Below are positions 1 to 5,119 of a DNA stretch of 6,516 nt, piece after piece. The notes below the pieces were generated by a model. It was given only the letters and a program-made list of their open reading frames with translations, made no database searches and had not been told where the DNA came from. Made by a program: the position numbers and the translations under genes. The DNA lies in contig JACUUW010000112.1 in the NCBI GenBank assembly GCA_014859075.1, positions 1 through 6,516 of the forward strand. Direction: 5' to 3'. Numbering within the stretch: position 1 is the stretch's first letter; each line of letters opens with the position of its first letter. Origin of the DNA: Desulforudis sp. (lineage in GTDB: Bacteria; Bacillota; Desulfotomaculia; Desulfotomaculales; Desulforudaceae).

Positions 1-405
1 CCGGAGGCGCGGGATCTGGACGACACCGAGTGGTGTGCGGACTCGGCGCGGCGGGTGTGGGTACCGAACCGCAACGGCCTGTTGATCAACGTGGCCGCCT
101 GTTTTGCCGAGGCCCTGGGTTGCAGCCGTATCGTAGTAGGTTTCAACCGGGAGGAAGCCCGAACCTTCCCGGACAACTCGCGTCACTTCGTCGACGCCGT
201 AAACCATTCGCTCACTTACTCCACGCTGACGGAGGTGCGGGTGGTGTGCTATACCCAGTTTCTCGACAAAGCCGAGATCGTTTCTCTCGGCCGGCGACTG
301 GGGGTGCCCTGGTCGCTGGTCTGGAGTTGCTATCGCGACGGTGAGCAGGCCTGCGGGAAGTGCGAGAGTTGCAGGCGTCTGGAGCGGGCCGGGAAAAGTC
401 AGTGA
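1..405 (+). CDS. queC: 7-cyano-7-deazaguanine (preQ0) synthase QueC, 3' part
   Basis: QueC converts 7-carboxy-7-deazaguanine plus ammonia to preQ0, using ATP, in the cytoplasmic queuosine pathway. The reading frame is open from base 1, so the N-terminal part with the ATP-binding P-loop lies outside the window; 134 C-terminal codons and a TGA stop remain. Family hallmarks are visible: VPNRNG (about residues 21-26 of the fragment), the GFNREEA and TFPDNS stretch, LDKAEIV, and the C-terminal zinc site. The zinc ligands are the Cys of WSCY (fragment residue 110) and CGKCESC (Cys 118, 121, 124). The spacing between the first and second Cys is 8, where I remember 9 in the E. coli and B. subtilis enzymes; this looks like a family variant rather than damage. 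It is the first gene of the visible operon; its stop overlaps the ribosome binding site of the next gene. Identification is firm; upstream genes and the promoter are not visible. Confidence 0.95.
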   Translation, partial: PEARDLDDTEWCADSARRVWVPNRNGLLINVAACFAEALGCSRIVVGFNREEARTFPDNSRHFVDAVNHSLTYSTLTEVRVVCYTQFLDKAEIVSLGRRLGVPWSLVWSCYRDGEQACGKCESCRRLERAGKSQ

Positions 406-410
406 GGTGA
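404..410 (+). promoter_or_regulatory. Strong ribosome binding site for the DUF366 gene
   Basis: GAGGTGA is a seven-base match to the anti-Shine-Dalgarno complement, 6 nt before the GTG at 417. It overlaps the queC stop codon (403-405), so ribosomes finishing queC end on the next gene's binding site. It supports the GTG start at 417. Confidence 0.8.
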
Positions 411-416
411 ACGCTG

Positions 417-980
417 GTGCACATTTTTATAGATAAGGGTTTCCGTGAATATGACGGCAGTCAGCTGACATCGCTCTGGGCACTGCGTACTTTCAACATT
501 CAGGGAGACAGCATCGTCACCTTCAGGGGCCCGTGTCAGGTGGACGTCGATGCGCTTGTGGACATTCGGGATCAGCTGGACCGCGCTCCCATCTTCAGTC
601 CCGACATGCAGCACTTCATCGTTGAGCATTTCGACTTGGACCTGGAAAAGACGGTCTACCGCCAACGTCTGCTAATGGCCATCATCAGGGACCTGACTGC
701 CGGCATGACCGCGGTCAACCTGCGCCGCGACGGTGATGACCTCTTCCTCGGCGACCGGAAGCTTTCCGTGTCGATCGCGACCCTGACACCGGTAAGTACC
801 ATTGTCCACACGGGGTTGAACGTCACCACCGCGGGGGTGCCGGTGCCGGCGGTGGGATTGGGGGAGTTTGGTCTCGGGGAAGAAGACGTGTGGGAACTCG
901 CGCAGTATATTTGCCGGGCCTACGTTAATGAGATCAGAAGCTCCGCTCTGGCGCGCTGCAAAGTGCGTGCGGTGCGCTAG
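417..980 (+). CDS. DUF366 family protein of unknown function in a queuosine operon
   Basis: The 187-residue soluble protein matches my memory of the DUF366 family, known mostly from archaea and thermophilic clostridia and without an established function. Conserved-looking blocks are FIDK (4-7), YDGSQL (12-17), W21, GDSIVTFRGPC (30-40), SPDMQHF (61-67), RQRLL (82-86), GDDLFL (106-111), KLSVSIAT (115-122) and HTGLN (131-135). There is no signal peptide or membrane segment. The GTG start has an excellent Shine-Dalgarno sequence 6 nt upstream; length suits the family. It lies 11 nt after queC, and its TAG overlaps the GTG of queE by one base (TAGTG), so it is made together with the two deazaguanine enzymes. 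A role in preQ0/queuosine metabolism, or in using its product, is inferred from context alone. The GDDL...K-L-S...H-x-G layout recalls the catalytic region of biotin/lipoate protein ligases, a hypothesis rather than an assignment. It is not QueD: the QueD zinc-binding His motifs are absent. Confidence 0.88.
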   Translation: MHIFIDKGFREYDGSQLTSLWALRTFNIQGDSIVTFRGPCQVDVDALVDIRDQLDRAPIFSPDMQHFIVEHFDLDLEKTVYRQRLLMAIIRDLTAGMTAVNLRRDGDDLFLGDRKLSVSIATLTPVSTIVHTGLNVTTAGVPVPAVGLGEFGLGEEDVWELAQYICRAYVNEIRSSALARCKVRAVR

Positions 981-1720
981 TGCCTATGAAGGCGCCGCTC
1001 ATTGAGGTGTTTACCTCGATCCAGGGTGAAGGCCCGTATGTGGGTTACCGGCACCGGTTTGTGCGTTTTGCGGGCTGCAACCTGTCCTGTGACTACTGCG
1101 ACACGCCTTCCACGGCCGGTCCCCGTTGCCGGATCGAAAAAAACCCCGGGAAGCAAGACTACTTCTGGGCGCCGAACCCGGTTACCGTCGACGCCCTGCT
1201 GGCATGGACCGCCGACGCGGTGGCCCCGCGGTATCATGCACTGGCGCTCACGGGCGGCGAGCCGCTCTTGTACCCGGACTTTCTGGAGGCTTTCCTGACC
1301 CGCTTCCGCGACTTTGGCACTCTCCGCTACCTGGAGACGAACGGCACGCTCCCGAAGGCCATGGCGCGACTGGGCGGGCTGGTGGATATCGTGGCGATGG
1401 ACGTGAAGCTGTCGAGTGTTACGGGGTATCCCTGCCCGGAGGCGGTACACCGCGCGTTCCTGCACGCCGTGTCTCCGGCGCGGGTGTTTGTCAAGGCCGT
1501 GGTGGGGCGTGACACCCGCGACGCCGAACTGGATGAAGTCTGCGCCCTGATCGGTGGCGTGGCGGAAAAGACACCGTTGGTCTTACAGCCGGTCACGCCG
1601 GGTTCGAAAAGGACGCCGCCGCCGGCAAAACGCCTGCTGGAAATGCAGGAGCGCTGCCTGAATCGATTGCCTGACGTGCGGGTGATACCCCAGGCTCACC
1701 GGTTGCTGGGGGTGCCTTAA
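980..1720 (+). CDS. queE: 7-carboxy-7-deazaguanine synthase QueE (radical SAM)
   Basis: QueE rearranges 6-carboxy-5,6,7,8-tetrahydropterin to 7-carboxy-7-deazaguanine, using a [4Fe-4S] cluster, S-adenosylmethionine and Mg2+. The 246-residue protein shows the QueE N-terminal signature SIQGEG (13-18), the radical SAM cluster motif CxxxCxxC at Cys33, Cys37 and Cys40 followed by DT, the SAM-binding GGE at 92-94 in LTGGEPLL, ETNGT (119-123) and the MDVKLSS strand (140-146). Length agrees with the usual 210-250 residues. The GTG start overlaps the DUF366 stop by one base; an in-frame ATG lies two codons later (986). No Shine-Dalgarno sequence is visible for either, which suggests termination-reinitiation coupling to DUF366. 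The product is the substrate of QueC, encoded just upstream. Identification is firm; only the exact start is open. Confidence 0.96.
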   Translation: MPMKAPLIEVFTSIQGEGPYVGYRHRFVRFAGCNLSCDYCDTPSTAGPRCRIEKNPGKQDYFWAPNPVTVDALLAWTADAVAPRYHALALTGGEPLLYPDFLEAFLTRFRDFGTLRYLETNGTLPKAMARLGGLVDIVAMDVKLSSVTGYPCPEAVHRAFLHAVSPARVFVKAVVGRDTRDAELDEVCALIGGVAEKTPLVLQPVTPGSKRTPPPAKRLLEMQERCLNRLPDVRVIPQAHRLLGVP

Positions 1721-1769
1721 TGGAAGGTGTGAGCCCTTGACTTACGTTGGAAATGAAGGACTCTTTGAG

Positions 1770-1774
1770 GGAGG
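1770..1774 (+). promoter_or_regulatory. Ribosome binding site that decides the folE start
   Basis: GGAGG sits 8 nt before the GTG at 1783. The in-frame alternatives, TTG at 1747 and ATG at 1753, have no comparable site at a proper distance, so GTG 1783 is the better start. Confidence 0.65.
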
Positions 1775-1782
1775 CGGAAGCA

Positions 1783-2343
1783 GTGGACGCGCACAAGATA
1801 GAACAGGCGGTCACTATGATTATCGAGGGCATTGGTGAAGACCCCAACCGGGAAGGACTCCGGGATACCCCGAAGCGGGTGGCGCGAATGTACGCCGAAA
1901 TCTTCGCGGGGTTGGAGAGCGACCCGGAGGCGGTGCTGGAAAGGTTCTTCACCGAGAACCATGAGGAACTCGTCCTCGTCAAGGACATTCCGATGTTCTC
2001 GGTCTGTGAACACCACCTGCTGCCCGTGGTCGGCTTGGCCCACGTCGCCTATATCCCGCGCCGGGGCGTACTCACCGGGCTCTCGAAACTGGCCCGCGTG
2101 GTTGACGGGTATGCGCGGCGGCCTCAGCTCCAGGAGCGTTTGACCGCCCAAATCGCGGATGCTATAATGAGAAGGCTTGAGCCCCACGGGGTCCTGGTTG
2201 TGGTCGAGGCGGAGCACATGTGCATGACCATGCGCGGGGTGAACAAACCCGGTGCCAAAACGGTGACTTCAGCGGTACGTGGCATCTTCGAAAGAAACGC
2301 GAAGACGCGGACGGAAGCCCTGGCATTGATTAAGGACCGATAA
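1783..2343 (+). CDS. folE: GTP cyclohydrolase I FolE (type IA)
   Basis: FolE hydrolyses GTP to 7,8-dihydroneopterin triphosphate and formate, the shared first step of folate and queuosine synthesis; the enzyme is a cytoplasmic homodecamer. With the GTG start the protein has 186 residues, the usual bacterial length. Visible landmarks are the [17 protein letters not shown] block near the N terminus, [10 protein letters not shown] carrying Cys75, His77 and His78, EHMCMTMRG carrying His145 and Cys147, and the TSAVRG region near the C terminus. Cys75, His78 and Cys147 are the expected zinc ligands, corresponding to E. coli Cys110, His113 and Cys181, so this is the zinc-dependent IA type, not FolE2. 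GTG 1783 was chosen for its Shine-Dalgarno sequence and because [10 protein letters not shown] fits the normal N terminus; ATG 1753 would add 10 residues and TTG 1747 12. It follows queE by about 62 nt. Its place after queC/queE suggests supply to queuosine synthesis, without excluding folate. Confidence 0.95.
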   Translation: MDAHKIEQAVTMIIEGIGEDPNREGLRDTPKRVARMYAEIFAGLESDPEAVLERFFTENHEELVLVKDIPMFSVCEHHLLPVVGLAHVAYIPRRGVLTGLSKLARVVDGYARRPQLQERLTAQIADAIMRRLEPHGVLVVVEAEHMCMTMRGVNKPGAKTVTSAVRGIFERNAKTRTEALALIKDR

Positions 2344-2345
2344 CC

Positions 2346-2350
2346 GGAGG
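2346..2350 (+). promoter_or_regulatory. Ribosome binding site for the DUF4264 gene
   Basis: The purine run GGAGGAGGG begins three bases after the folE stop. GGAGG at 2346-2350 is 5 nt from GTG 2356; the overlapping GGAGG at 2349-2353 is 8 nt from GTG 2362. The run therefore serves either of two adjacent in-frame GTG codons and does not decide between them. Confidence 0.65.
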
Positions 2351-2355
2351 AGGGA

Positions 2356-2541
2356 GTGCCGGTGGCGGATACCGGAAGCGGTGTGGGCCTCGTTCGCCTG
2401 GCTTCCTGCGTGTTCAAGCCCTGTGACGAGATGTATAAGATCGTGGACTTCCTGAACAAGACTCTGAAGGACCGCGATATCATCTTCGGGCTGTCCAAGG
2501 ACGAGGATGGGAATATGGTGATTACCATATATCAGACCTGA
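2356..2541 (+). CDS. Small YpmA-like protein (DUF4264)
   Basis: This 61-residue protein has a C-terminal part (residues 26-61, from MYKIVDFLN to MVITIYQT) that matches my memory of the DUF4264 family, typified by the small B. subtilis protein YpmA of about 56 residues. The family function is unknown. The shared pattern is YKIVD-x-LN-x-x-LK, a hydrophobic FGL, an acidic turn (KDEDGN) and a closing MVITIY strand. The first 25 residues are less family-like and contain Cys18 and Cys23, five residues apart. No membrane segment or signal peptide is evident. The start is GTG at 2356, or GTG two codons later. It lies 12 nt after folE and 19 nt before surE, so it is probably co-transcribed with both. 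The nearby ATG at 2431 would leave only the conserved core but lacks a clear Shine-Dalgarno sequence. I assign no function. Confidence 0.82.
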   Translation: MPVADTGSGVGLVRLASCVFKPCDEMYKIVDFLNKTLKDRDIIFGLSKDEDGNMVITIYQT

Positions 2542-2560
2542 GTGGAGTTGTGGTATTTAC

Positions 2561-3337
2561 ATGCGGTTACTGCTGACCAACGATGACGGCATTTTTGCCG
2601 CCGGTCTGGAAAGCCTGCGCCTCGCGCTGGCCGACCTGGCCAGGGAAATCTACATCATTGCGCCGGACCGGGAACGGAGTGCCACGGGCCATTCCATTAC
2701 GGTACACCGGCCCATTCGTGTGCGCGAGGCCTGCTACAACCCGGGGAATTGCCGGGGCTGGGTTGTCGACGGCACCCCGGTCGACTGTGTCAAGCTGGGG
2801 CTGGAGTCACTTCTGCCCGAAATGCCGGACCTGGTCATCTCGGGCATCAATTACGGGCCCAACCTGGGTACGGACGTACTGTATTCCGGCACCGTGTCCG
2901 CCGCCATGGAGGGTCTGATCAACGGCGTGCCGGCGCTGGCGGTTTCACTCGCCAGTCACCGTGAACCGGCCTTCGAATACACGGCGGCTTTTACCCGTCG
3001 TTTGGTGCCGCTCATCTTGGGACACAGAGAAAAACTGGCCCCGGGCACGCTGCTGAACATCAACGTGCCGCCCGGCAAGCCGGTTGGGCACAAAATCACC
3101 AAGCTGGGCAACCTGCGCTATGCCAACGCCGTGGACCGGCGTACCGATCCCCGTGGCCGGGATTACTACTGGATGGCCGGCAAGCCTTTCAGCCCCGACA
3201 GTCACGACCCCAACACCGATATCGCCGCAGTCCGGGACGGCTATATCTCCATCGCGCCGGTGCACTTTGACTTAACTGACTACCGGGCGATTGAAGTGCT
3301 CAAGGACTGGTCCATTGAGTGGATGGAGTACGATTAA
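2561..3337 (+). CDS. surE: 5'/3'-nucleotidase (nucleoside monophosphate phosphatase) SurE
   Basis: SurE is a cytoplasmic, divalent-metal-dependent phosphatase that removes phosphate from 5'- and 3'-nucleoside monophosphates and, in some species, short polyphosphate. The 258-residue protein begins MRLLLTNDDG, with the metal-binding Asp8 and Asp9, and has RSATGHS with Ser40 (37-45), DGTPVDCV (70-77), and SGINYGPNLGTDVLYSGTV with Asn97 as the further metal ligand; these are the diagnostic SurE active-site elements. Length is normal for the family (about 245-265). The ATG start comes 19 nt after the DUF4264 stop. Only a weak GGAG 13 nt upstream is seen, so translation may depend partly on coupling. 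The TAA interleaves with the stop of the convergent flippase gene. It is the last plus-strand gene of the operon; its link to queuosine or folate genes is known here only from position. Confidence 0.96.
   Translation: MRLLLTNDDGIFAAGLESLRLALADLAREIYIIAPDRERSATGHSITVHRPIRVREACYNPGNCRGWVVDGTPVDCVKLGLESLLPEMPDLVISGINYGPNLGTDVLYSGTVSAAMEGLINGVPALAVSLASHREPAFEYTAAFTRRLVPLILGHREKLAPGTLLNINVPPGKPVGHKITKLGNLRYANAVDRRTDPRGRDYYWMAGKPFSPDSHDPNTDIAAVRDGYISIAPVHFDLTDYRAIEVLKDWSIEWMEYD
3334..3337. other. Interleaved convergent stop codons (TTAA)
   Basis: Plus-strand surE ends with TAA at 3335-3337 and minus-strand spoVB ends with TAA on the complement of 3334-3336. The palindromic TTAA serves both genes, so the coding regions overlap by 4 bp and there is no intergenic space for a terminator. 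Any read-through makes RNA antisense to the other gene. Confidence 0.9.
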
Positions 3338-4890
3338 GGTGTTCTGTTTTTCCCCATCAACTGGTGCATGAGGCGGCGCAGTCGCGTCATTTCTTCACGT
3401 GCCAGGGCTCCGGAATAGACAATTATGACGGCGTAGACGGCCAGGCCGACGAAGATGGCCAACCCCGTGGCCGGGACACTGTCGGGTGCCGGGTTCAACC
3501 AATGGATAACCTTACCCATCGCCAGGGCCCCGATCCCCGCTTTGCCAACTGTGACGTAATCAAGCCGGAAACCGGTAAATCTTCGGACGTCCCGCAGGTT
3601 TAACACGGCCATGACCACGAAGTGGACCGAGAGGGCCAGCGCGGCACCTTTCACGTGTAAGCCGGGAAGGGCGGTCAGGTACCATATCCCCATAATTTTG
3701 AAGACCGAGGCGAGCAGAAGGTTCACCAGCGGTTGGGTCGCTTTGCCCATTCCCTGGAGAATCCCGGTGGTTGTCTGACTGACGTACAGGAAAGGCCCGC
3801 CCAGGGCCAGAAAGGCCAGGATCACGCCGGCGTCCGGATAACCGAAAAGGAGGCCGCAGATGTGGTTGGGCAGGAGCAGGAAAATAACCGCGCTGGGCAG
3901 GCCGATCAACAGCGTCAGGCGCAGCGCCGAGCCCACCCGGACGAGCAAGAGCCCGGCATCGCCCCGGGCGTGGGCGCTGGAGACGGCCGGGACCAGGGCG
4001 GTGGCCAGGGAGATGGTCAGGATGGAAGGCGTAAACAACATGGTCGCCGCCATTCCCGCCAGTTTCCCGTAGGCGGCGGTGGCTTCGGCGGTCTGGAGAC
4101 CGGCCGCCACCAGCCGTTTCGGAATGACCACGGCGTCGACTGAAAGCAGGGCGGTGGACACCACCCTGGATAAGGTAACCGGGCCGGCAAGACTGAATAT
4201 CCGCCGGCAGGTGATCCCCAAAGGCTCGATAAACTGAGGTCCGGGAGCGGCGGAGGGGCGTCGGGTAACGAAAATTACCAACATCAGCAGCAAACCAGCC
4301 GTTTCCCCGAGGACCACGCCGGCCGAGGCCCCCGCCGTGGCCCAAGCGATCCCTCCCGGCATCAGCAAGTAGGCCAAGAGAAGTCCGCACACCACCCGCA
4401 CCGTCTGTTCAACCGCCTGGGTTACCGCCGTCGGAGTCATGCTCTGGAGACCCTGGAAAAAGCCACGAAAGGCGGAACAGACCGAGACGATCAGGATGCC
4501 CGGCGTAAGGACCACAAACGCGGGGTACACACTCGGATTGTCGAAGGCCAACGCCAGCATCCGGGGGCCGTAGACGAGGATGGCCGACGTCAGCAGCAGC
4601 GCGGAGCCCAAAATGAAGCCCAGGGAAATCCTGAAGATGCGATAGGCTGCGGCGAGGTTGTTGCGGGCGTTTTCCTCGGCCACCATTTTGGCGAGCGCAA
4701 CCGGAATGCCGGCGCTGGCCACCACCAGGAAAAGTACATAGACCGGGTAGATCATGCTGAAAAGCCCGATACCTTCGGCTTTCAAAAGCCGGACCATCAG
4801 GATTTGGTACGCAAAACCTAGCACCCGGTTGAACAGGCTGGAAGCCGTAAGGACCAGAGTACCCTTGGTTACCGACTGTTGCCTGGCCAT
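3334..4890 (-). CDS. spoVB: SpoVB-type polysaccharide/lipid-linked precursor flippase (MOP superfamily)
   Basis: The 518-residue, very hydrophobic protein is an integral membrane transporter of the MVF/MATE-like (MOP) exporter superfamily, closest in feel to stage V sporulation protein B, which is also about 518 residues in B. subtilis. SpoVB is needed for spore cortex synthesis, presumably by flipping a lipid-linked precursor; YtgP, YabM and MurJ-type paralogues are alternatives. Visible signs are the start KGTLVLTASSLFNRVLGF (9-26), many apolar helices of about 20 residues consistent with 12-14 membrane spans, and the family signature RGFFQG...MTPTAVTQ..EQ..RV (142-166). The C terminus is a short basic tail. 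ATG 4890 was chosen over TTG 4902 because GGAG (4900-4897) lies 6 nt upstream of the ATG and overlaps the TTG. The gene is convergent with surE and divergent from the EF-G2 gene, hence its own transcription unit. The flippase assignment is strong; the sporulation role is inferred. Confidence 0.88.
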   Translation of the reverse strand: MARQQSVTKGTLVLTASSLFNRVLGFAYQILMVRLLKAEGIGLFSMIYPVYVLFLVVASAGIPVALAKMVAEENARNNLAAAYRIFRISLGFILGSALLLTSAILVYGPRMLALAFDNPSVYPAFVVLTPGILIVSVCSAFRGFFQGLQSMTPTAVTQAVEQTVRVVCGLLLAYLLMPGGIAWATAGASAGVVLGETAGLLLMLVIFVTRRPSAAPGPQFIEPLGITCRRIFSLAGPVTLSRVVSTALLSVDAVVIPKRLVAAGLQTAEATAAYGKLAGMAATMLFTPSILTISLATALVPAVSSAHARGDAGLLLVRVGSALRLTLLIGLPSAVIFLLLPNHICGLLFGYPDAGVILAFLALGGPFLYVSQTTTGILQGMGKATQPLVNLLLASVFKIMGIWYLTALPGLHVKGAALALSVHFVVMAVLNLRDVRRFTGFRLDYVTVGKAGIGALAMGKVIHWLNPAPDSVPATGLAIFVGLAVYAVIIVYSGALAREEMTRLRRLMHQLMGKNRTP

Positions 4891-4896
4891 AGCTTT

Positions 4897-4900
4897 CTCC
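4897..4900 (-). promoter_or_regulatory. Ribosome binding site for spoVB
   Basis: On the minus strand GGAG is followed by a 6-nt spacer and ATG at 4890. It supports that ATG over the in-frame TTG at 4902, whose last base falls inside this site. Confidence 0.6.
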
Positions 4901-4950
4901 AAGTTTTGGATTCAGGGCAGTTAATATTTATGTCCCGGCGGCTGGACCTA

Positions 4951-4986
4951 TGTTGGTTGACGTTCCCGAAAATCTCAACCCTAACA
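4951..4986. repeat. Inverted repeat GGTTGA-N14-TCAACC with extension
   Basis: GGTTGA (4955-4960) is perfectly complementary to TCAACC (4975-4980). Allowing a 2-nt bulge (CT), TGTT at 4951-4954 also pairs with AACA at 4983-4986, giving up to 10 bp around a 14-nt loop. It lies 61-96 nt upstream of the spoVB start. It could be an operator or a leader hairpin; a stem this short can also be chance. Confidence 0.35.
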
Positions 4987-5056
4987 CAAGGAATTCGCCG
5001 CCGATTGTAGAAGTATGTTTTGTTCTTTCACCTGGTAGAGCGTAGGCATGCTCAGA

Positions 5057-5077
5057 GAAGAATAGAAGTAATTCTTC
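5057..5077 (+). repeat. 7-bp inverted repeat upstream of the EF-G2 gene
   Basis: GAAGAAT (5057-5063) and ATTCTTC (5071-5077) are perfect complements around a 7-nt loop. No T-run follows, so it is not an intrinsic terminator. It ends one base before an AGGAG at 5079-5083, so in RNA it could affect ribosome access to the leader. Confidence 0.35.
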
Positions 5078-5092
5078 CAGGAGATCATTATA

Positions 5093-5119
5093 TTGACAAA
5101 GAGGGGGCTTTTTATGTGA
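5093..5119 (+). other. Possible eight-codon upstream ORF overlapping the EF-G2 start
   Basis: AGGAG at 5079-5083 lies 9 nt before a TTG at 5093, which opens eight codons (MTKRGLFM if TTG starts) and stops at TGA 5117-5119. The stop overlaps the GTG start (5116-5118) of the EF-G2 gene. It could be a leader peptide that couples translation to the GTPase, but an ORF this short, beginning with TTG, easily arises by chance. Confidence 0.2.
5101..5107 (+). promoter_or_regulatory. Ribosome binding site for the EF-G2 gene
   Basis: GAGGGGG lies 8 nt before the GTG at 5116. An ATG two bases earlier (5114) is in another frame and meets TGA immediately, so GTG 5116 is the only sensible start near this site. 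Confidence 0.65.

Larger units (their letters stand above)
4891..5115. promoter_or_regulatory. Divergent intergenic region between spoVB and the EF-G2 gene
   Basis: These 225 nt must carry the promoters for both divergent genes. They are more A+T rich than the flanks; 38 of 60 bases at 5041-5100 are A or T. I could not find a convincing paired -35/-10 on either strand. Isolated -10-like hexamers are TATATT at 5089-5094 (plus) and TAAATA on the complement of 4925-4930 (minus). The region contains two hairpin-capable dyads, listed separately. No tRNA, known riboswitch or terminator pattern was recognised. Confidence 0.55.

Noticed and set aside
833..879. G-quadruplex candidate in the DUF366 gene (four G-runs on the plus strand)
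   Set aside because: Loops of 16 and 11 nt exceed the usual limit, and the runs are explained by Gly/Val codons in GC-rich DNA.
977..1465. Minus-strand ORF of 162 codons opposite queE
   Set aside because: It is antisense to a well-supported radical SAM gene and shows no recognisable domain.
1737..1742. TTGACT as a -35 box of an internal folE promoter
   Set aside because: The hexamer 17 nt downstream (actctt) is unlike a -10 box.
1593..1988. Minus-strand ORF of 131 codons across the queE-folE junction
   Set aside because: It is antisense to the conserved ends of two real genes and low in complexity (Ser/Ala/Pro-rich).
3299..3319. Hairpin CTCAA-GGA-CTGG-TCC-A-TTGAG near the end of surE as a terminator
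   Set aside because: It lies inside the conserved surE coding end, has a bulged short stem, and the nearest T-run (3347-3351) begins 28 nt later; on the minus strand there is no T-run.
3560..4390. 276-codon minus-strand ORF
   Set aside because: It lies within the spoVB gene in another frame; the composition is Arg/Gly/Pro-rich, typical of a shadow in GC-rich DNA, and the spoVB frame has clear family motifs.
4923..4960. Sigma-E-like sporulation promoter for spoVB on the minus strand
   Set aside because: CATAAATA partly resembles a -10 element, but no acceptable -35 element is found at 14-16 nt spacing.
5093..5098. Perfect TTGACA as a -35 box for the EF-G2 gene
   Set aside because: A -10 box at normal spacing would fall at about 5116, inside the gene, and the sequence there is not TATAAT-like.
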